From Antricoccus suffuscus (GTDB lineage Bacteria > Actinomycetota > Actinomycetes > Mycobacteriales > Antricoccaceae): DNA of 64,000 bases. The stretch covers positions 149,245 through 213,244 of the forward strand of contig NZ_PVUE01000007.1 in NCBI RefSeq assembly GCF_003003235.1. Reading direction: 5' to 3'. Shown here piece by piece: positions 53,579-62,633 of this stretch (position 1 is its first letter; every line of letters starts with the position of its first letter). Below the pieces are notes generated by a model that was given only the letters and a program-made list of their open reading frames with translations, ran no database searches and was not told the origin of the DNA. The translations under genes were made by a program, and so were the position numbers.

Positions 53579-54493
53579 GTGGTCGTTACGGCCGTCGCGC
53601 TTGCCGTCATGTCGGTCCTTCTTGCCGACCCGATTCCACGGTGGCTCAGCAAGGCCCGTTGGACCTGGCATGACCCGGTAGGCGGCCTGGTCCTCTGGCA
53701 GTCGATAGGGCTCGCCGCGGGTCTTTCGTTGTGCGGTTGTTTCCTGGTCCTGGGTTTCGGCAATCTTGGGCCGTCCTTACCCGAGGCGCTGATCGCGTTT
53801 TGGCGGGACACGGCGGACGGCGTGCCGTTCAGAGGGATCGGCGCCGCGGATGCGGCTTGCCTTCTCATAGCCGCGGGCCTGGCGTTGCGGCTGTTCTGGA
53901 CGCTGTTGCGGAGCGTACGGCGGGTCCTCGCGGTACGCCGGACCCAGCGTGACGCGCTCGACGTACTTGCTACTCCGTGGCCAAACGACGCCGGTGTGCT
54001 TGTGCTAGATCACCCGAGTGCGGTCGCGTATTGCCTGCCGGGAAACAAGTCGCGCCTGGTGATCTCCTCGGGTGCGACCGAGCGACTGAGTCGCGACCAG
54101 CTCAACGCGGTGCTGACGCACGAGCGGGCGCACCTGAGCCACCGGCACGACCTGGTGGTGTTGCCGTTCGTCGCGTGGGGCGCGGCATTGCCGTTCTCGG
54201 TCGGCGTACGCCGAGCCCAAGCTAATGTCGCGTTGTTAGTAGAGATGATGGCCGACGACGCCGCCGTACAGGCCGGGCAGGCAGATGCGCTTATCGCGGC
54301 GCTGAATCGGATGCGGCCGGCGTCGGTGCGCAATCTTGGCGGGGTCGATCAGGACATCGCCAGCGAGGTACGCCGCCACCGCCTGCAGAATCCATCGCGC
54401 GGCACGACCCGGTTGCGATCGGCGAGTCTCGCCGCGAGTGCGCTACTACTGCTGGTGCCCACTCTCGTGATCGTCGTACCCGCGTTGATCTAG
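53579..54493 (+). CDS. M56-family (BlaR1-like) membrane metallopeptidase
   Basis: 304 residues from GTG. About four transmembrane segments; the zinc site HERAH lies in LTHERAHLSHRHDLVV, and a downstream EMMADDAAV supplies the third ligand (Glu). It lacks the penicillin-sensing domain of BlaR1, as do mycobacterial homologues. It probably inactivates the BlaI-type repressor on a membrane signal. The last 48 bases overlap the convergent DUF998 gene. Confidence 0.86.
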   Translation: MVVTAVALAVMSVLLADPIPRWLSKARWTWHDPVGGLVLWQSIGLAAGLSLCGCFLVLGFGNLGPSLPEALIAFWRDTADGVPFRGIGAADAACLLIAAGLALRLFWTLLRSVRRVLAVRRTQRDALDVLATPWPNDAGVLVLDHPSAVAYCLPGNKSRLVISSGATERLSRDQLNAVLTHERAHLSHRHDLVVLPFVAWGAALPFSVGVRRAQANVALLVEMMADDAAVQAGQADALIAALNRMRPASVRNLGGVDQDIASEVRRHRLQNPSRGTTRLRSASLAASALLLLVPTLVIVVPALI

Positions 54494-55183
54494 CGTTCGG
54501 GCCGCGAGGAGGACGACGCCGGCCAGTACGACGATGTCCGCGCCGAGCACGATTCGTTGGGTCATTGCTACCGGCAATATGATCGAGATGGCGTCAAAGA
54601 TGCCTAGCTGGCTGAGCTTTTCGGCAAGGTAGCTCAGGCCGAAGAACGCCAGGCACGTGATGGCTATCCGCAGCAGGCGGGTCAGTGGCAGGCGACTAAG
54701 GGCAAGTACGCCAGACCGTCGCGCTTCGCGTATGACACCGATCATCGAGGCCGGCAGCGCCGTAAATGCCAGGGCGCAGGAGTACTGATGGATGGCGCCG
54801 CTGGTGAGGTCGGGATGTTCGCCGTACGCCGCGGGAAACATGACCGCGGCGGTCAGCCCGGAGCCCCACGCCCCGAATAGTGCCTTGGTCCCGATGCCGA
54901 CTTTGAGCCCCGCCGAGTGCAATGACAGTGGGATGAGTACGGCGCACACCGCGAGAGATAGGACGCTGATCGCGAATAGGACGGAGTCCAGGGGACTGAA
55001 CGCGTAGCTCGACAGCGCGTCTCCGAAGAAGCTGCGCGTACTGGTGACATGCATCAGCACGATCGCGACGATTCCGAGTGTCATGACCCATTCGGTGCCG
55101 GTAATCCAGCGGCGATCCGAAGCCTGCTTCGACGGGTGAGAATCGTGAAGGACGGGCCGTGTCGTCAAGGCAACCGAATGCAT
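54446..55183 (-). CDS. DUF998 membrane protein
   Basis: 245 residues, six or so transmembrane helices, typical of DUF998 (seen in LTSTRSFFGDALSSYAFSPL-like start and MFPAAYGEHPD). Function unknown. It runs convergent to the M56 gene and divergent from the IclR gene. No operon partner. Confidence 0.75.
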   Translation of the reverse strand: MHSVALTTRPVLHDSHPSKQASDRRWITGTEWVMTLGIVAIVLMHVTSTRSFFGDALSSYAFSPLDSVLFAISVLSLAVCAVLIPLSLHSAGLKVGIGTKALFGAWGSGLTAAVMFPAAYGEHPDLTSGAIHQYSCALAFTALPASMIGVIREARRSGVLALSRLPLTRLLRIAITCLAFFGLSYLAEKLSQLGIFDAISIILPVAMTQRIVLGADIVVLAGVVLLAARTLDQRGYDDHESGHQQ

Positions 55184-55279
55184 AGTTCGAGTCTTGAGGT
55201 AATCGCCGATTAAGTCGCTAGTGCTGGGTGCCGACCTTTGGTGGTCCTAGGTCCCGTACCGCGGCGGGTGTTTACTGTT

Positions 55280-55294
55280 GTTCGCACAGTGAAC
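55280..55294. promoter_or_regulatory. IclR operator candidate before its own gene
   Basis: GTTCGCACAGTGAAC is a GTTC-N7-GAAC dyad, 22 bases before ATG 55317. It resembles the dyad at 56187-56201, consistent with autoregulation. Confidence 0.6.
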
Positions 55295-55316
55295 GACGCG
55301 ATAGGAGCACCCACTG

Positions 55317-56099
55317 ATGCCCGATGAGCCCAAGCACCCGTCCAGCCAGTTCGTGCAGTCGTTTGCGAAAGGGCTCTCGGTGATCCGGACCTTTGGCCCG
55401 GGTGCCGGTTCGATGACGCTGAGTCAGGTGGCCGAGCGAAGTGGCCTGCCACGGGCGGGGGCGCGCCGACTGTTGCTGACGCTCCAGGAGCTCGGTTACG
55501 TCGTATTCGACGGTAAGAACTTCTCGCTGACGCCGAAGATTATGGACCTTGGATACTCCTATCTGTCATCGATGGAACTGTGGGACCTGGCCGAGCCGTT
55601 CCTCGCGGGCGTTTCGGAGCGGCTGGACGAGACCACTTCCGCGGCCGTATTGGATGGACCGGACATCGTGTACGTCGTACGCGTGCCGACCCACCGGCTG
55701 ATCAGTAATGCGCTGAGCATCGGAACGCGGCTTCCTGCGCATGCGACGTCCCTGGGGCGCGTGCTTCTTGGGGCGCTGAGCGACGACGAGCTGGATCGAT
55801 ACCTGCGTACCACGAAGCTGGAGCAGTTCACGCAGAAGACGACCACCGATCCGGATGAGCTGCGCGCAGCGGTCCGCGCGGATCACAGCAAGGGCTGGTC
55901 ATGGGTCGCTGACCAGCTCGAAGACGGGCTGTGCGGGGTCGCCGTACCGATCCGTCGCCGCGATAGCGCCGTCATCGCGGCGATCAATATCAGCACCCGC
56001 CCGGTCCGGGGGAGCATGGCGGCGGTCCGCAAGCGACTGCTGCCGGAGCTGCGCGTCGTGGCCGAGCAGATAGAGGCGGCGCTCAAGCTCAGGGCCTAG
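55317..56099 (+). CDS. IclR-family regulator (PcaR/PobR-like)
   Basis: 260 residues. The N-terminal winged HTH covers residues about 10-70 (SFAKGLSVIRTFG, TLSQVAERSGLPRAGARRLL). The C-terminal effector domain has GTRLPAHATSLGRVLLG and VADQLEDGLCGVAVPI, the small-molecule pocket region. PcaR-type members activate catabolic operons with an aromatic or dicarboxylic inducer. It precedes the operon at 56218 in the same direction and both have matching dyads. Confidence 0.92.
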   Translation: MPDEPKHPSSQFVQSFAKGLSVIRTFGPGAGSMTLSQVAERSGLPRAGARRLLLTLQELGYVVFDGKNFSLTPKIMDLGYSYLSSMELWDLAEPFLAGVSERLDETTSAAVLDGPDIVYVVRVPTHRLISNALSIGTRLPAHATSLGRVLLGALSDDELDRYLRTTKLEQFTQKTTTDPDELRAAVRADHSKGWSWVADQLEDGLCGVAVPIRRRDSAVIAAINISTRPVRGSMAAVRKRLLPELRVVAEQIEAALKLRA

Positions 56100-56166
56100 C
56101 TCACCTATCCACCGGGACGACAGATCCCAGGCCGTCTTGCGGTGACACTGCGTCGTGTGTCAGTGT

Positions 56167-56201
56167 GTTCACACAGCGATCTGGTCGTTCACTAGGTGAA
56201 C
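56167..56201 (+). promoter_or_regulatory. IclR operator candidates before the catabolic operon
   Basis: A near-perfect dyad GTTCACTAGGTGAAC (56187-56201) lies 17 bases before the ATG at 56218, and a half-matching GTTCACAC site starts at 56167, 20 bases upstream on the same helix face. Confidence 0.65.
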
Positions 56202-56217
56202 AGTTAGGAATACGCTC

Positions 56218-56703
56218 ATGGCACAAGGGCATGAAACGCAGGAGTTCGAAACTGACTTCTGGAAAGACGCCAAGAACCGCAAGTCGTGGGACGAGATCGT
56301 TCCTGGCGAACCCCGCAAGACAGTTCCATACGAGTTGACGCTTGAGGCGATCCAGCTCTACTGCCGGTCCGTCGGCGACGTGCATCCGCTCTACTTCGAC
56401 GAGGAGTACGCGCGGGCTAGTCGGTACGGCGGGCTGATCGCGCCGCCGTCGATCCACATCATGCTGATGTTCGCGTGTACGCCGACCACCGACTTCATGC
56501 GCAGTCCCGGCACCATCAACGCCGGCCAGTCGTGGAGCTACAACATCCCGGCGCGGCCCGGCGACACGATCACGATGCAGGCCCGCGCCCTCGACAAGTT
56601 CATCAAGAAGGAGCGGCTGTTCGTCGTACACGACAACGTCTTCTTCAACCAACGCGACGAGGTCATTTGCTCCGGTCGCGGCCAGACGATCCGCCCGATG
56701 TGA
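56218..56703 (+). CDS. MaoC-like hydratase subunit 1 (FAS1-like dehydratase domain)
   Basis: 161 residues, hot-dog fold. GDVHPLYFDEEYARASRYGG corresponds to the hydratase motif but has Tyr where the catalytic His is expected, while the second protein downstream keeps it. ChsH1-ChsH2-type heterodimers have one such imperfect partner, so the two probably form an enoyl-CoA hydratase. First gene of the operon, with nine bases to the next. Confidence 0.82.
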   Translation: MAQGHETQEFETDFWKDAKNRKSWDEIVPGEPRKTVPYELTLEAIQLYCRSVGDVHPLYFDEEYARASRYGGLIAPPSIHIMLMFACTPTTDFMRSPGTINAGQSWSYNIPARPGDTITMQARALDKFIKKERLFVVHDNVFFNQRDEVICSGRGQTIRPM

Positions 56704-56712
56704 GGACAGCCG

Positions 56713-57165
56713 ATGACCGAATTCTTTGAGACCCTGAATGTCGCCGACGTAATCGACGGCGTCCCGTTTTCCGTTACCCGGGAAACGATCCGTGAGTTCT
56801 GCGATGGCTCACTCGACTACAACCCGCTGCACCTCGACGACAACTACATGGAGGGCAGCTTCGGCAAGACCAAGTTCGGCGGCATCATCATGCACGGGAT
56901 GACCAACTTCGGGCTCATCACGCGGATGCTCACCGACTGGGCGTACGCAGCGGACGGCGAGCACCGGCGTCTGGAGACCCGCTGGAAGTCACCGGTCAAA
57001 CCGGGCGACACCATCACCCCGTCCGGCGTCGTGAAGTCCAAGCAGGTCACGGACAAGTCGCAGTGGGTCGTCATCGACATCGCGGTCAAGAACCAGCGCG
57101 ACGAGACCGTGGCGACGGGTGAGGCGATGGTCGAGTTCCCGCCCCGTGTGCCCGCCACGACATGA
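56713..57165 (+). CDS. MaoC-like hydratase subunit 2
   Basis: 150 residues. The catalytic DYNPLHLDDNYM (Asp and His of the R-hydratase motif) and GGIIMHGMTNFGLI are intact, so this subunit carries the active site. It likely hydrates an enoyl-CoA with the preceding protein; a bulky substrate is suggested by analogy with steroid side-chain hydratases. Confidence 0.84.
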   Translation: MTEFFETLNVADVIDGVPFSVTRETIREFCDGSLDYNPLHLDDNYMEGSFGKTKFGGIIMHGMTNFGLITRMLTDWAYAADGEHRRLETRWKSPVKPGDTITPSGVVKSKQVTDKSQWVVIDIAVKNQRDETVATGEAMVEFPPRVPATT

Positions 57166-57175
57166 GCGCCGGGAC

Positions 57176-58432
57176 ATGAGCATCGTGATCGCCGGTGGCG
57201 GGATCGGCGGCCTGACCGCGGCGTTGAGCCTGCACGCGGCGGGCATCACCGACGTGTCGGTCGCCGAGGCCGCGCTGGAGGTCCAGCCGATCGGTGTCGG
57301 CATCAACTTGCCGCCGCACGCGGTCCGGGAGCTGACCGAGCTCGGCCTCGGTGACGGGCTCGCCTCGCTCGGCGCACAGTCGACGGAGCTTGCTTACTAC
57401 GACCCGATGGGGGAGCTGATCTGGTCGGAGCCACGTGGTCTTGCTGCCGACTACCGCTGGCCGCAGTACTCCGTGCACAGAGGGAAACTGCAGCAACTGC
57501 TAGCCGAGGCGGTCGTAGCCCGGTTTGGTCCAGACGCGGTGCAGTCCGGGATGCGCATCACCGGATTCCACCAGCACGACGGCGGCGTGACCTGCGAGTT
57601 CCAAAACCGTCGTTCCGACACCACGGCGTCTACGACCGCGTCGCTGCTTATCGGCGCCGATGGGATCCGGTCGTCCGTACGCCGGGTGCTTCGCCCGGAT
57701 GAAGGGCCGCTGTCCTGGAGCGGCTGGCTCATGTGGCGCGGCGTCACGTGGGCGCCGTCGTTCCTCAGCGGTACGTCGATGGTGATTGTCGGAGATGAGG
57801 TGCAGCGCGTCGTCGCCTACCCGATCTCCGGGCCACGTGCGGACGGGCTGGTCCTGGTCAACTGGATCCTGTCGCGGCGTACCGACGAGACGGCGACCGA
57901 GAGCGAGCGCGGCAACTGGACGCAGCCCGCGGACAAGCGCGACCTCGTGCAGTACGTCGACTCGATGCGATTCGACTGGCTCGACATCGCCTCGCTGATC
58001 GGCAATGCGGAGGCGGCGTACGAATATCCGAAGGTTGACCTCGAACCGCTTGACCGGTGGACCGACGGTCGCGTGACGCTTCTCGGTGATGCCGCGCACG
58101 CGATGTATCCATTCGGCTCGAACGGCGCGTCGCAGGCGATCATCGACGCCCGCGTGCTCGCTTTGGAGCTGGCAACGCATGACGACGAGATCGAGGCGCT
58201 CGCGTCGTATGAGGAGGCTCGACGGCCGGTGACGACCCAGGTGCAGCTGGCAAACCGGCGGCAGGATGGCGAAGTGATGACGCGAGTCAGCGAGCTCGCT
58301 CGCGGAAGCGCGGTTGGCGATGCCGCCGACGAACTGAAGTCGGTCGAGGTGCAATACAAACGTCTCGCGGGTTTTGAGGCCGAGACGCTGAACACCCGAC
58401 CGTCGCTCAGCGTCCCCGGACGCGAGAAATAA
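57176..58432 (+). CDS. FAD-dependent monooxygenase, PhzS-like
   Basis: 418 residues from ATG 57176. FAD motifs: GGGIGGLTAALSLHAAGI near the start, DG motif GADGIRSSVR, and GD motif LLGDAAHAMYPFGSNGASQAI. The MYP-GSNGA-QAI form is characteristic of PhzS-like and related single-component hydroxylases acting on aromatic or heteroaromatic rings. It is the first of two flavoproteins in the operon. Confidence 0.88.
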   Translation: MSIVIAGGGIGGLTAALSLHAAGITDVSVAEAALEVQPIGVGINLPPHAVRELTELGLGDGLASLGAQSTELAYYDPMGELIWSEPRGLAADYRWPQYSVHRGKLQQLLAEAVVARFGPDAVQSGMRITGFHQHDGGVTCEFQNRRSDTTASTTASLLIGADGIRSSVRRVLRPDEGPLSWSGWLMWRGVTWAPSFLSGTSMVIVGDEVQRVVAYPISGPRADGLVLVNWILSRRTDETATESERGNWTQPADKRDLVQYVDSMRFDWLDIASLIGNAEAAYEYPKVDLEPLDRWTDGRVTLLGDAAHAMYPFGSNGASQAIIDARVLALELATHDDEIEALASYEEARRPVTTQVQLANRRQDGEVMTRVSELARGSAVGDAADELKSVEVQYKRLAGFEAETLNTRPSLSVPGREK

Positions 58433-58457
58433 GCCGAAAAGTCAGACAGGAGTAGGA

Positions 58458-59681
58458 ATGCCAGGCGCGTTGTCACATATCAAGGTGCTCGATCTGTCCA
58501 GGGTGCTCGCCGGTCCGTGGTGCACCCAGAACCTCGCGGACCTCGGTGCAGAGGTGATCAAGGTCGAACGGCCGCGCGTGGGTGACGACACCCGCAAGTG
58601 GGGACCGCCGTGGTTACACGAGCCGGATGGCAGCGACGGCCCGGATTCGACGTACTACGCGGCCGCCAACCGCGGCAAGAAGTCGATCACCCTGGACATC
58701 TCGACGCCCGAGGGCCAAGACGTGGTGCGTGAACTGGCGAGGGAATGCGACGTCGTCATAGAGAACTACAAGGTCGGCGACCTCAAGCGGTACGGATTGG
58801 ACTACGCGTCGCTCAAGGAGGTCAATCCGGCACTCGTCTACTGCTCGATCACCGGCTATGGCCAGGACGGGCCGGATGCGCACAAGCCCGGCTACGACTT
58901 TGTGTTCCAAGGCATCGGTGGCCTGATGAGCATCACCGGTGAGCGCGACGACCGGCCCGGCGGCGGGCCGCAGAAGGTCGGGATCGCTGCCGCCGACGTC
59001 TTTACCGGGATGTACTCCAGTGTCGCGATCCTCGCCGCGCTCAACCACCGAGCTGTTAGCGGTCAAGGGCAGTACATCGACATGGCGCTGCTTGACTGCA
59101 TCATCGCGATCGGCGGCAATCAGGGCGTGGGCTACCTGACCACCGGCAAGTCGCCCGGTCGCTACGGCAACGAGCACGCGAGCCTCGTGCCGTACCAGGT
59201 GTTTTCCACCTCAGACAGCGAGATCGTCGTCGCGGTAGGTAACGACACTCAATGGGCGCGTTTTTGCGACACGATCGGGCGCAATGACCTCGCGACCGAT
59301 GAGCACTACCGAGCGGTGCCCGGACGGGTAAATAACCGCAGCACGCTGATCCCAGAACTGTGCACGACCATGCTCGAGCGACCGACCGCCGAATGGGTAC
59401 AGATGCTTGAAGCGGTCGGCGTGCCGTGCGGTTCGATCAACAACTACCAGCAGGTCTTCGAGTTGCCCCAGGTGAAGCACCGCGGGCTGCGCGTCGACGT
59501 ACCGACGGCCTCGGGCGGATCGGTCCCGTTGATTGCGAGTCCGCTTCGCCTCACGGGTACGCCGGTGGAATACAACCAGGCGCCGCCGACCCTCGGCGAG
59601 CACACAGATTCGGTACTTGCGGACGTGTTAGGCAAAACGCCCGAGCAGATCGAGGCGCTGCGCGAGCAGGGGATCATCTAG
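58458..59681 (+). CDS. Class III CoA transferase (CaiB/BaiF)
   Basis: 407 residues. LSRVLAGPWCTQNLADLGAE at the start, GYDFVFQGIGGLMSITGE and IDMALLDCIIAIGG (with the catalytic Asp region) are family signatures. It moves CoA from an acyl-CoA donor to a carboxylic acid, so a carboxylate intermediate is activated here without ATP. It lies 25 bases after the monooxygenase. Confidence 0.92.
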   Translation: MPGALSHIKVLDLSRVLAGPWCTQNLADLGAEVIKVERPRVGDDTRKWGPPWLHEPDGSDGPDSTYYAAANRGKKSITLDISTPEGQDVVRELARECDVVIENYKVGDLKRYGLDYASLKEVNPALVYCSITGYGQDGPDAHKPGYDFVFQGIGGLMSITGERDDRPGGGPQKVGIAAADVFTGMYSSVAILAALNHRAVSGQGQYIDMALLDCIIAIGGNQGVGYLTTGKSPGRYGNEHASLVPYQVFSTSDSEIVVAVGNDTQWARFCDTIGRNDLATDEHYRAVPGRVNNRSTLIPELCTTMLERPTAEWVQMLEAVGVPCGSINNYQQVFELPQVKHRGLRVDVPTASGGSVPLIASPLRLTGTPVEYNQAPPTLGEHTDSVLADVLGKTPEQIEALREQGII

Positions 59682-59710
59682 CATCGCGCGCTATACGGGG
59701 AAGGATCCGC

Positions 59711-60592
59711 GTGACGATGAACGATCCAATCGCAGCCCTAGTCTCGCGAGACGGCTATCGATCCGACCTGGTGGTTTCGGCTGCCGATCTCCTCGATCAT
59801 CCGAGCCGGAATCGCGTGTACGTCGATGTCCGGCTCGGCGAGCCGGCCGACGACTATCTTGACTTCTGCAAGTGCCACATTCACGATGCGGTTCATGCGC
59901 AAATACGAGACGTGTTTGCGTCCACGCCCACTGCGTCAACGGGAAACCTCCCACTGCCAGACGTCGCTGAGCTTGAACGGCGGCTAGCGGATTGGGGCGT
60001 CGACAACGAGACCGAGCTAATCGTCTATGGCAGGTCGCCGGCGATCGCCGCGCGGGGATGGTGGACGCTGGCTTGGGCCGGGCTTGAACACGTTCGATTG
60101 CTGGACGGCGGTCTCCGCGCCTGGAAGGAGGCCGGTGGACCGGTCGCCGAGGGCGAGCAGCGGCGGCTTGCGAGAAATAGCGCACCGCTCGTGTTGCGGG
60201 GCGGACGCCTACCGGATGTGTCAACAAAGCAGATTGGCGATCTCGGCGGGTCGGTGGTCCTGGTAGACGCGCGCGACGAAGGCGCCTACGAGCTCGGCCA
60301 CATCCCAGGCGCGATCAACCTTCCTGCCGCAGATCAGTGGAATCCGCGAACGCTACTGCGGACAGCGAACGAGATCACTGATATCTACACAGGCGCGGGA
60401 ATCGACGCTGACAGTGAGGTTGTTGTGTACTGCGGCGGCGGCGTGTTGTCTGCTCTCGAGGTCCTCACTTTGAAGTCCGTTGGGATAGAAGCCCAGCTAT
60501 ACGTGGGATCGTGGTCCGAATGGGTCCGCGACCCGGAGCGCCGTGCCCTATCGGTCGTGGATAAACCACTCGGTGAGGGGACGCGGATATGA
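59711..60592 (+). CDS. Two-domain rhodanese (sulfurtransferase)
   Basis: 293 residues from GTG 59711, chosen because GAAGGA lies six bases upstream; ATG 59717 in frame is possible. Two rhodanese domains: the N-terminal loop reads VYGRSPAIAARGWW, lacking the active Cys, and the C-terminal loop YCGGGVLSALE carries it. Thiosulfate- or 3-mercaptopyruvate-type sulfur transfer is expected. Its place inside a catabolic operon, overlapping the next gene (ATGA), is unusual and suggests sulfur chemistry in the pathway. Confidence 0.88.
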   Translation: MTMNDPIAALVSRDGYRSDLVVSAADLLDHPSRNRVYVDVRLGEPADDYLDFCKCHIHDAVHAQIRDVFASTPTASTGNLPLPDVAELERRLADWGVDNETELIVYGRSPAIAARGWWTLAWAGLEHVRLLDGGLRAWKEAGGPVAEGEQRRLARNSAPLVLRGGRLPDVSTKQIGDLGGSVVLVDARDEGAYELGHIPGAINLPAADQWNPRTLLRTANEITDIYTGAGIDADSEVVVYCGGGVLSALEVLTLKSVGIEAQLYVGSWSEWVRDPERRALSVVDKPLGEGTRI

Positions 60593-62331
60593 CTAGCGAC
60601 TATGTCGAGACCGACGTCATCATCTGCGGAGGGGGACCCGCTGGCCTGGCACTCGCGTACCTCCTCGGTCGTGCGGGCGTCGACGTTCGTCTGTTTGAGA
60701 AGCGGTCAACCACGACTCAGTTGCCGAAAGGACAGTACGTGCACGCATCGACCGGCGAGTTGTATCGGCAGTGGGGCGTATGGGACCTGCTCAAGGGCCG
60801 CGGCTGGGAAATCGCCCGATCCAATGGCCAAGGGTTCTACGTCACGATAAACGGTGGCCCGGTCTACGAGGTTCGTCAGTCATCAGGAACGTTCGAGGAG
60901 TACGTCGCCAAGTGGCACAACCTCGCGCCCGTCTATCCCCGCAAGGTAGCGGCCTCGGATTACGAAGCGGCCCTTCTCGAGCGTGCAAGGTCTTTTCCGT
61001 CGACGCATATCGCGTTCGGCAACCGCGTAGTCGACATCGCCGAGGTCGGCCACCAGCGCTACGAGGTACGCGTCGTCGACGCCGACTCGGGAACCGCGAC
61101 TGCCGTCTGTGCCCGTTACGTCGTCGCTTGCGACGGCGCTCACAGCTTCGTGCGTAACCGGCTAGGCCAAGGGCAGGACCATGGCCCGGCTTTCGAGAAT
61201 CAAGTGCTGGTCGAGTTCGACGCACCGCTTGAGGACACGGTCGGCAAAGGTGGTTTTTTCCATTCGTTTGTGCTGCACCCGCGCTATTCGGGGTGGTTCG
61301 GAAGTCAGAATCCCGACACTGGACTCTGGCGCTACAGCTTCCACCACGACGAGGACGAGGTTCCTCCGAACTCCGTTCTGGTCGAGCGGATCCGAGGTGC
61401 GTTGGGCGATCCCGATTGCCCGGTCGATATCCGCGATGTGCTCCGTTTCGATTACACGACCGGCCTGCTGCGATCGTGGCGCGAGGGCAACGTTTTCTTC
61501 GCCGGCGACGCCGCCCACTGGCACTCTCCGTGGGGTGGGTACGGAGCCAACTCCGGCGTGCAAGATGCGAACAATCTTGCGTGGAAGCTGGCGCTCGTGC
61601 TCAAGGGCGGTGCGGACGACTCACTCCTCGACACCTATGAGGTGGAGCGAAAGTCCAAGGCGCGGGAGGTCGTCAAGGCCGCGACCTACAACTCGCTCAA
61701 TTTTCAGGCGATCACGGCGTCGGTCATGGTGGGAGAGCATGAGGCGATGCGTACCGGCGAGCTCAGCGACGCAGGTCGCACTTTTCTCGCCGAACATGCT
61801 GCGGCGCAGGGGACTAACGCGGTCTTGCATACCGGCTTCCAGCTGGGCACGTTCTATCAATCGGATGCGGTGCTTAACGACGGGTACGACGCTCCGCAGC
61901 ACACCTTAGGGACGTACATCGAGACGATCACTCCTGGTGTCCGTGCGCCACATGCATGGTTGCGCGATAGCACCGGAGAGCAGGTTTCGACAAGTGACCT
62001 TTGGGGCGGTGCGTTCACCGTGATCACGTCGACCGACGGGCCGACTTGGACTGACGCCGTACAACAGGTCGGGTCGGCTCTTGATATCGATCTCGCCTGC
62101 GTTGATGTGGGCGCGACAGGTGACTACAGCCCGTCCGACGCGAAGTTCGGACACATCTACACGACGCCTGTGCTCGTGCGGCCGGATGGATTCATCGCCT
62201 GCCAGCTTGGCGCAAGCTCGACCGACGAGGCCAGTAGACGCCTCGATTCAGTAATGCGTCATATCCTTAGGCGTGGTGCGGCGGAAGTCCGCCAGGGCAG
62301 TGTTTCGGGTCTGGCGAGCGCACCAACGTAA
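60589..62331 (+). CDS. FAD-dependent aromatic monooxygenase (PheA/MhpA/RdmE-like)
   Basis: 580 residues. GGGPAGLALAYLLGRAGVDV binds FAD; the DG motif is ACDGAHSFVRNRLG; the GD motif is FFAGDAAHWHSPWGGYGANSG followed by QDANNLAWKLALVLKG. The C-terminal 150 or so residues form the thioredoxin-like domain of phenol-hydroxylase-type enzymes. Acts on an aromatic or polyketide-like substrate with NAD(P)H. Last gene of the operon. Confidence 0.9.
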   Translation: MTSDYVETDVIICGGGPAGLALAYLLGRAGVDVRLFEKRSTTTQLPKGQYVHASTGELYRQWGVWDLLKGRGWEIARSNGQGFYVTINGGPVYEVRQSSGTFEEYVAKWHNLAPVYPRKVAASDYEAALLERARSFPSTHIAFGNRVVDIAEVGHQRYEVRVVDADSGTATAVCARYVVACDGAHSFVRNRLGQGQDHGPAFENQVLVEFDAPLEDTVGKGGFFHSFVLHPRYSGWFGSQNPDTGLWRYSFHHDEDEVPPNSVLVERIRGALGDPDCPVDIRDVLRFDYTTGLLRSWREGNVFFAGDAAHWHSPWGGYGANSGVQDANNLAWKLALVLKGGADDSLLDTYEVERKSKAREVVKAATYNSLNFQAITASVMVGEHEAMRTGELSDAGRTFLAEHAAAQGTNAVLHTGFQLGTFYQSDAVLNDGYDAPQHTLGTYIETITPGVRAPHAWLRDSTGEQVSTSDLWGGAFTVITSTDGPTWTDAVQQVGSALDIDLACVDVGATGDYSPSDAKFGHIYTTPVLVRPDGFIACQLGASSTDEASRRLDSVMRHILRRGAAEVRQGSVSGLASAPT

Positions 62332-62633
62332 CTGGACTCGATTTCAATATGAACGACGCGACCGACGGGCTTCGGTTGGCCGTAATCTGACAACCGCACG
62401 CCCAATTGGCCGATAGCGGGCAACTGTCATCGAAGTCCTGACACGGAACCGTCACCTGTCTTGAGCGTCATCACGCCGATATGCGACAACCCAACACCCG
62501 CCGCAGATGTCCCGCGCCCGAGACGCTCAGAGACTCCCACTGACCTCTAGACAAATGTCGTCGCGATCATCTATAATCGAACGTACGTACTAATGAATGA
62601 AGTGACTGATAGATGGAGTGAGGTGAGTTGGTC
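62332..62633 (+). other. Intergenic region before the DUF222 gene
   Basis: 302 bases without a gene. It contains the promoter below; otherwise only the 3' end of the operon, with no clear terminator hairpin. Confidence 0.6.
62548..62577 (+). promoter_or_regulatory. Good promoter for the DUF222/HNH gene
   Basis: TAGACA (62548-62553), 18 bases, then a perfect TATAAT (62572-62577). Confidence 0.6.
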
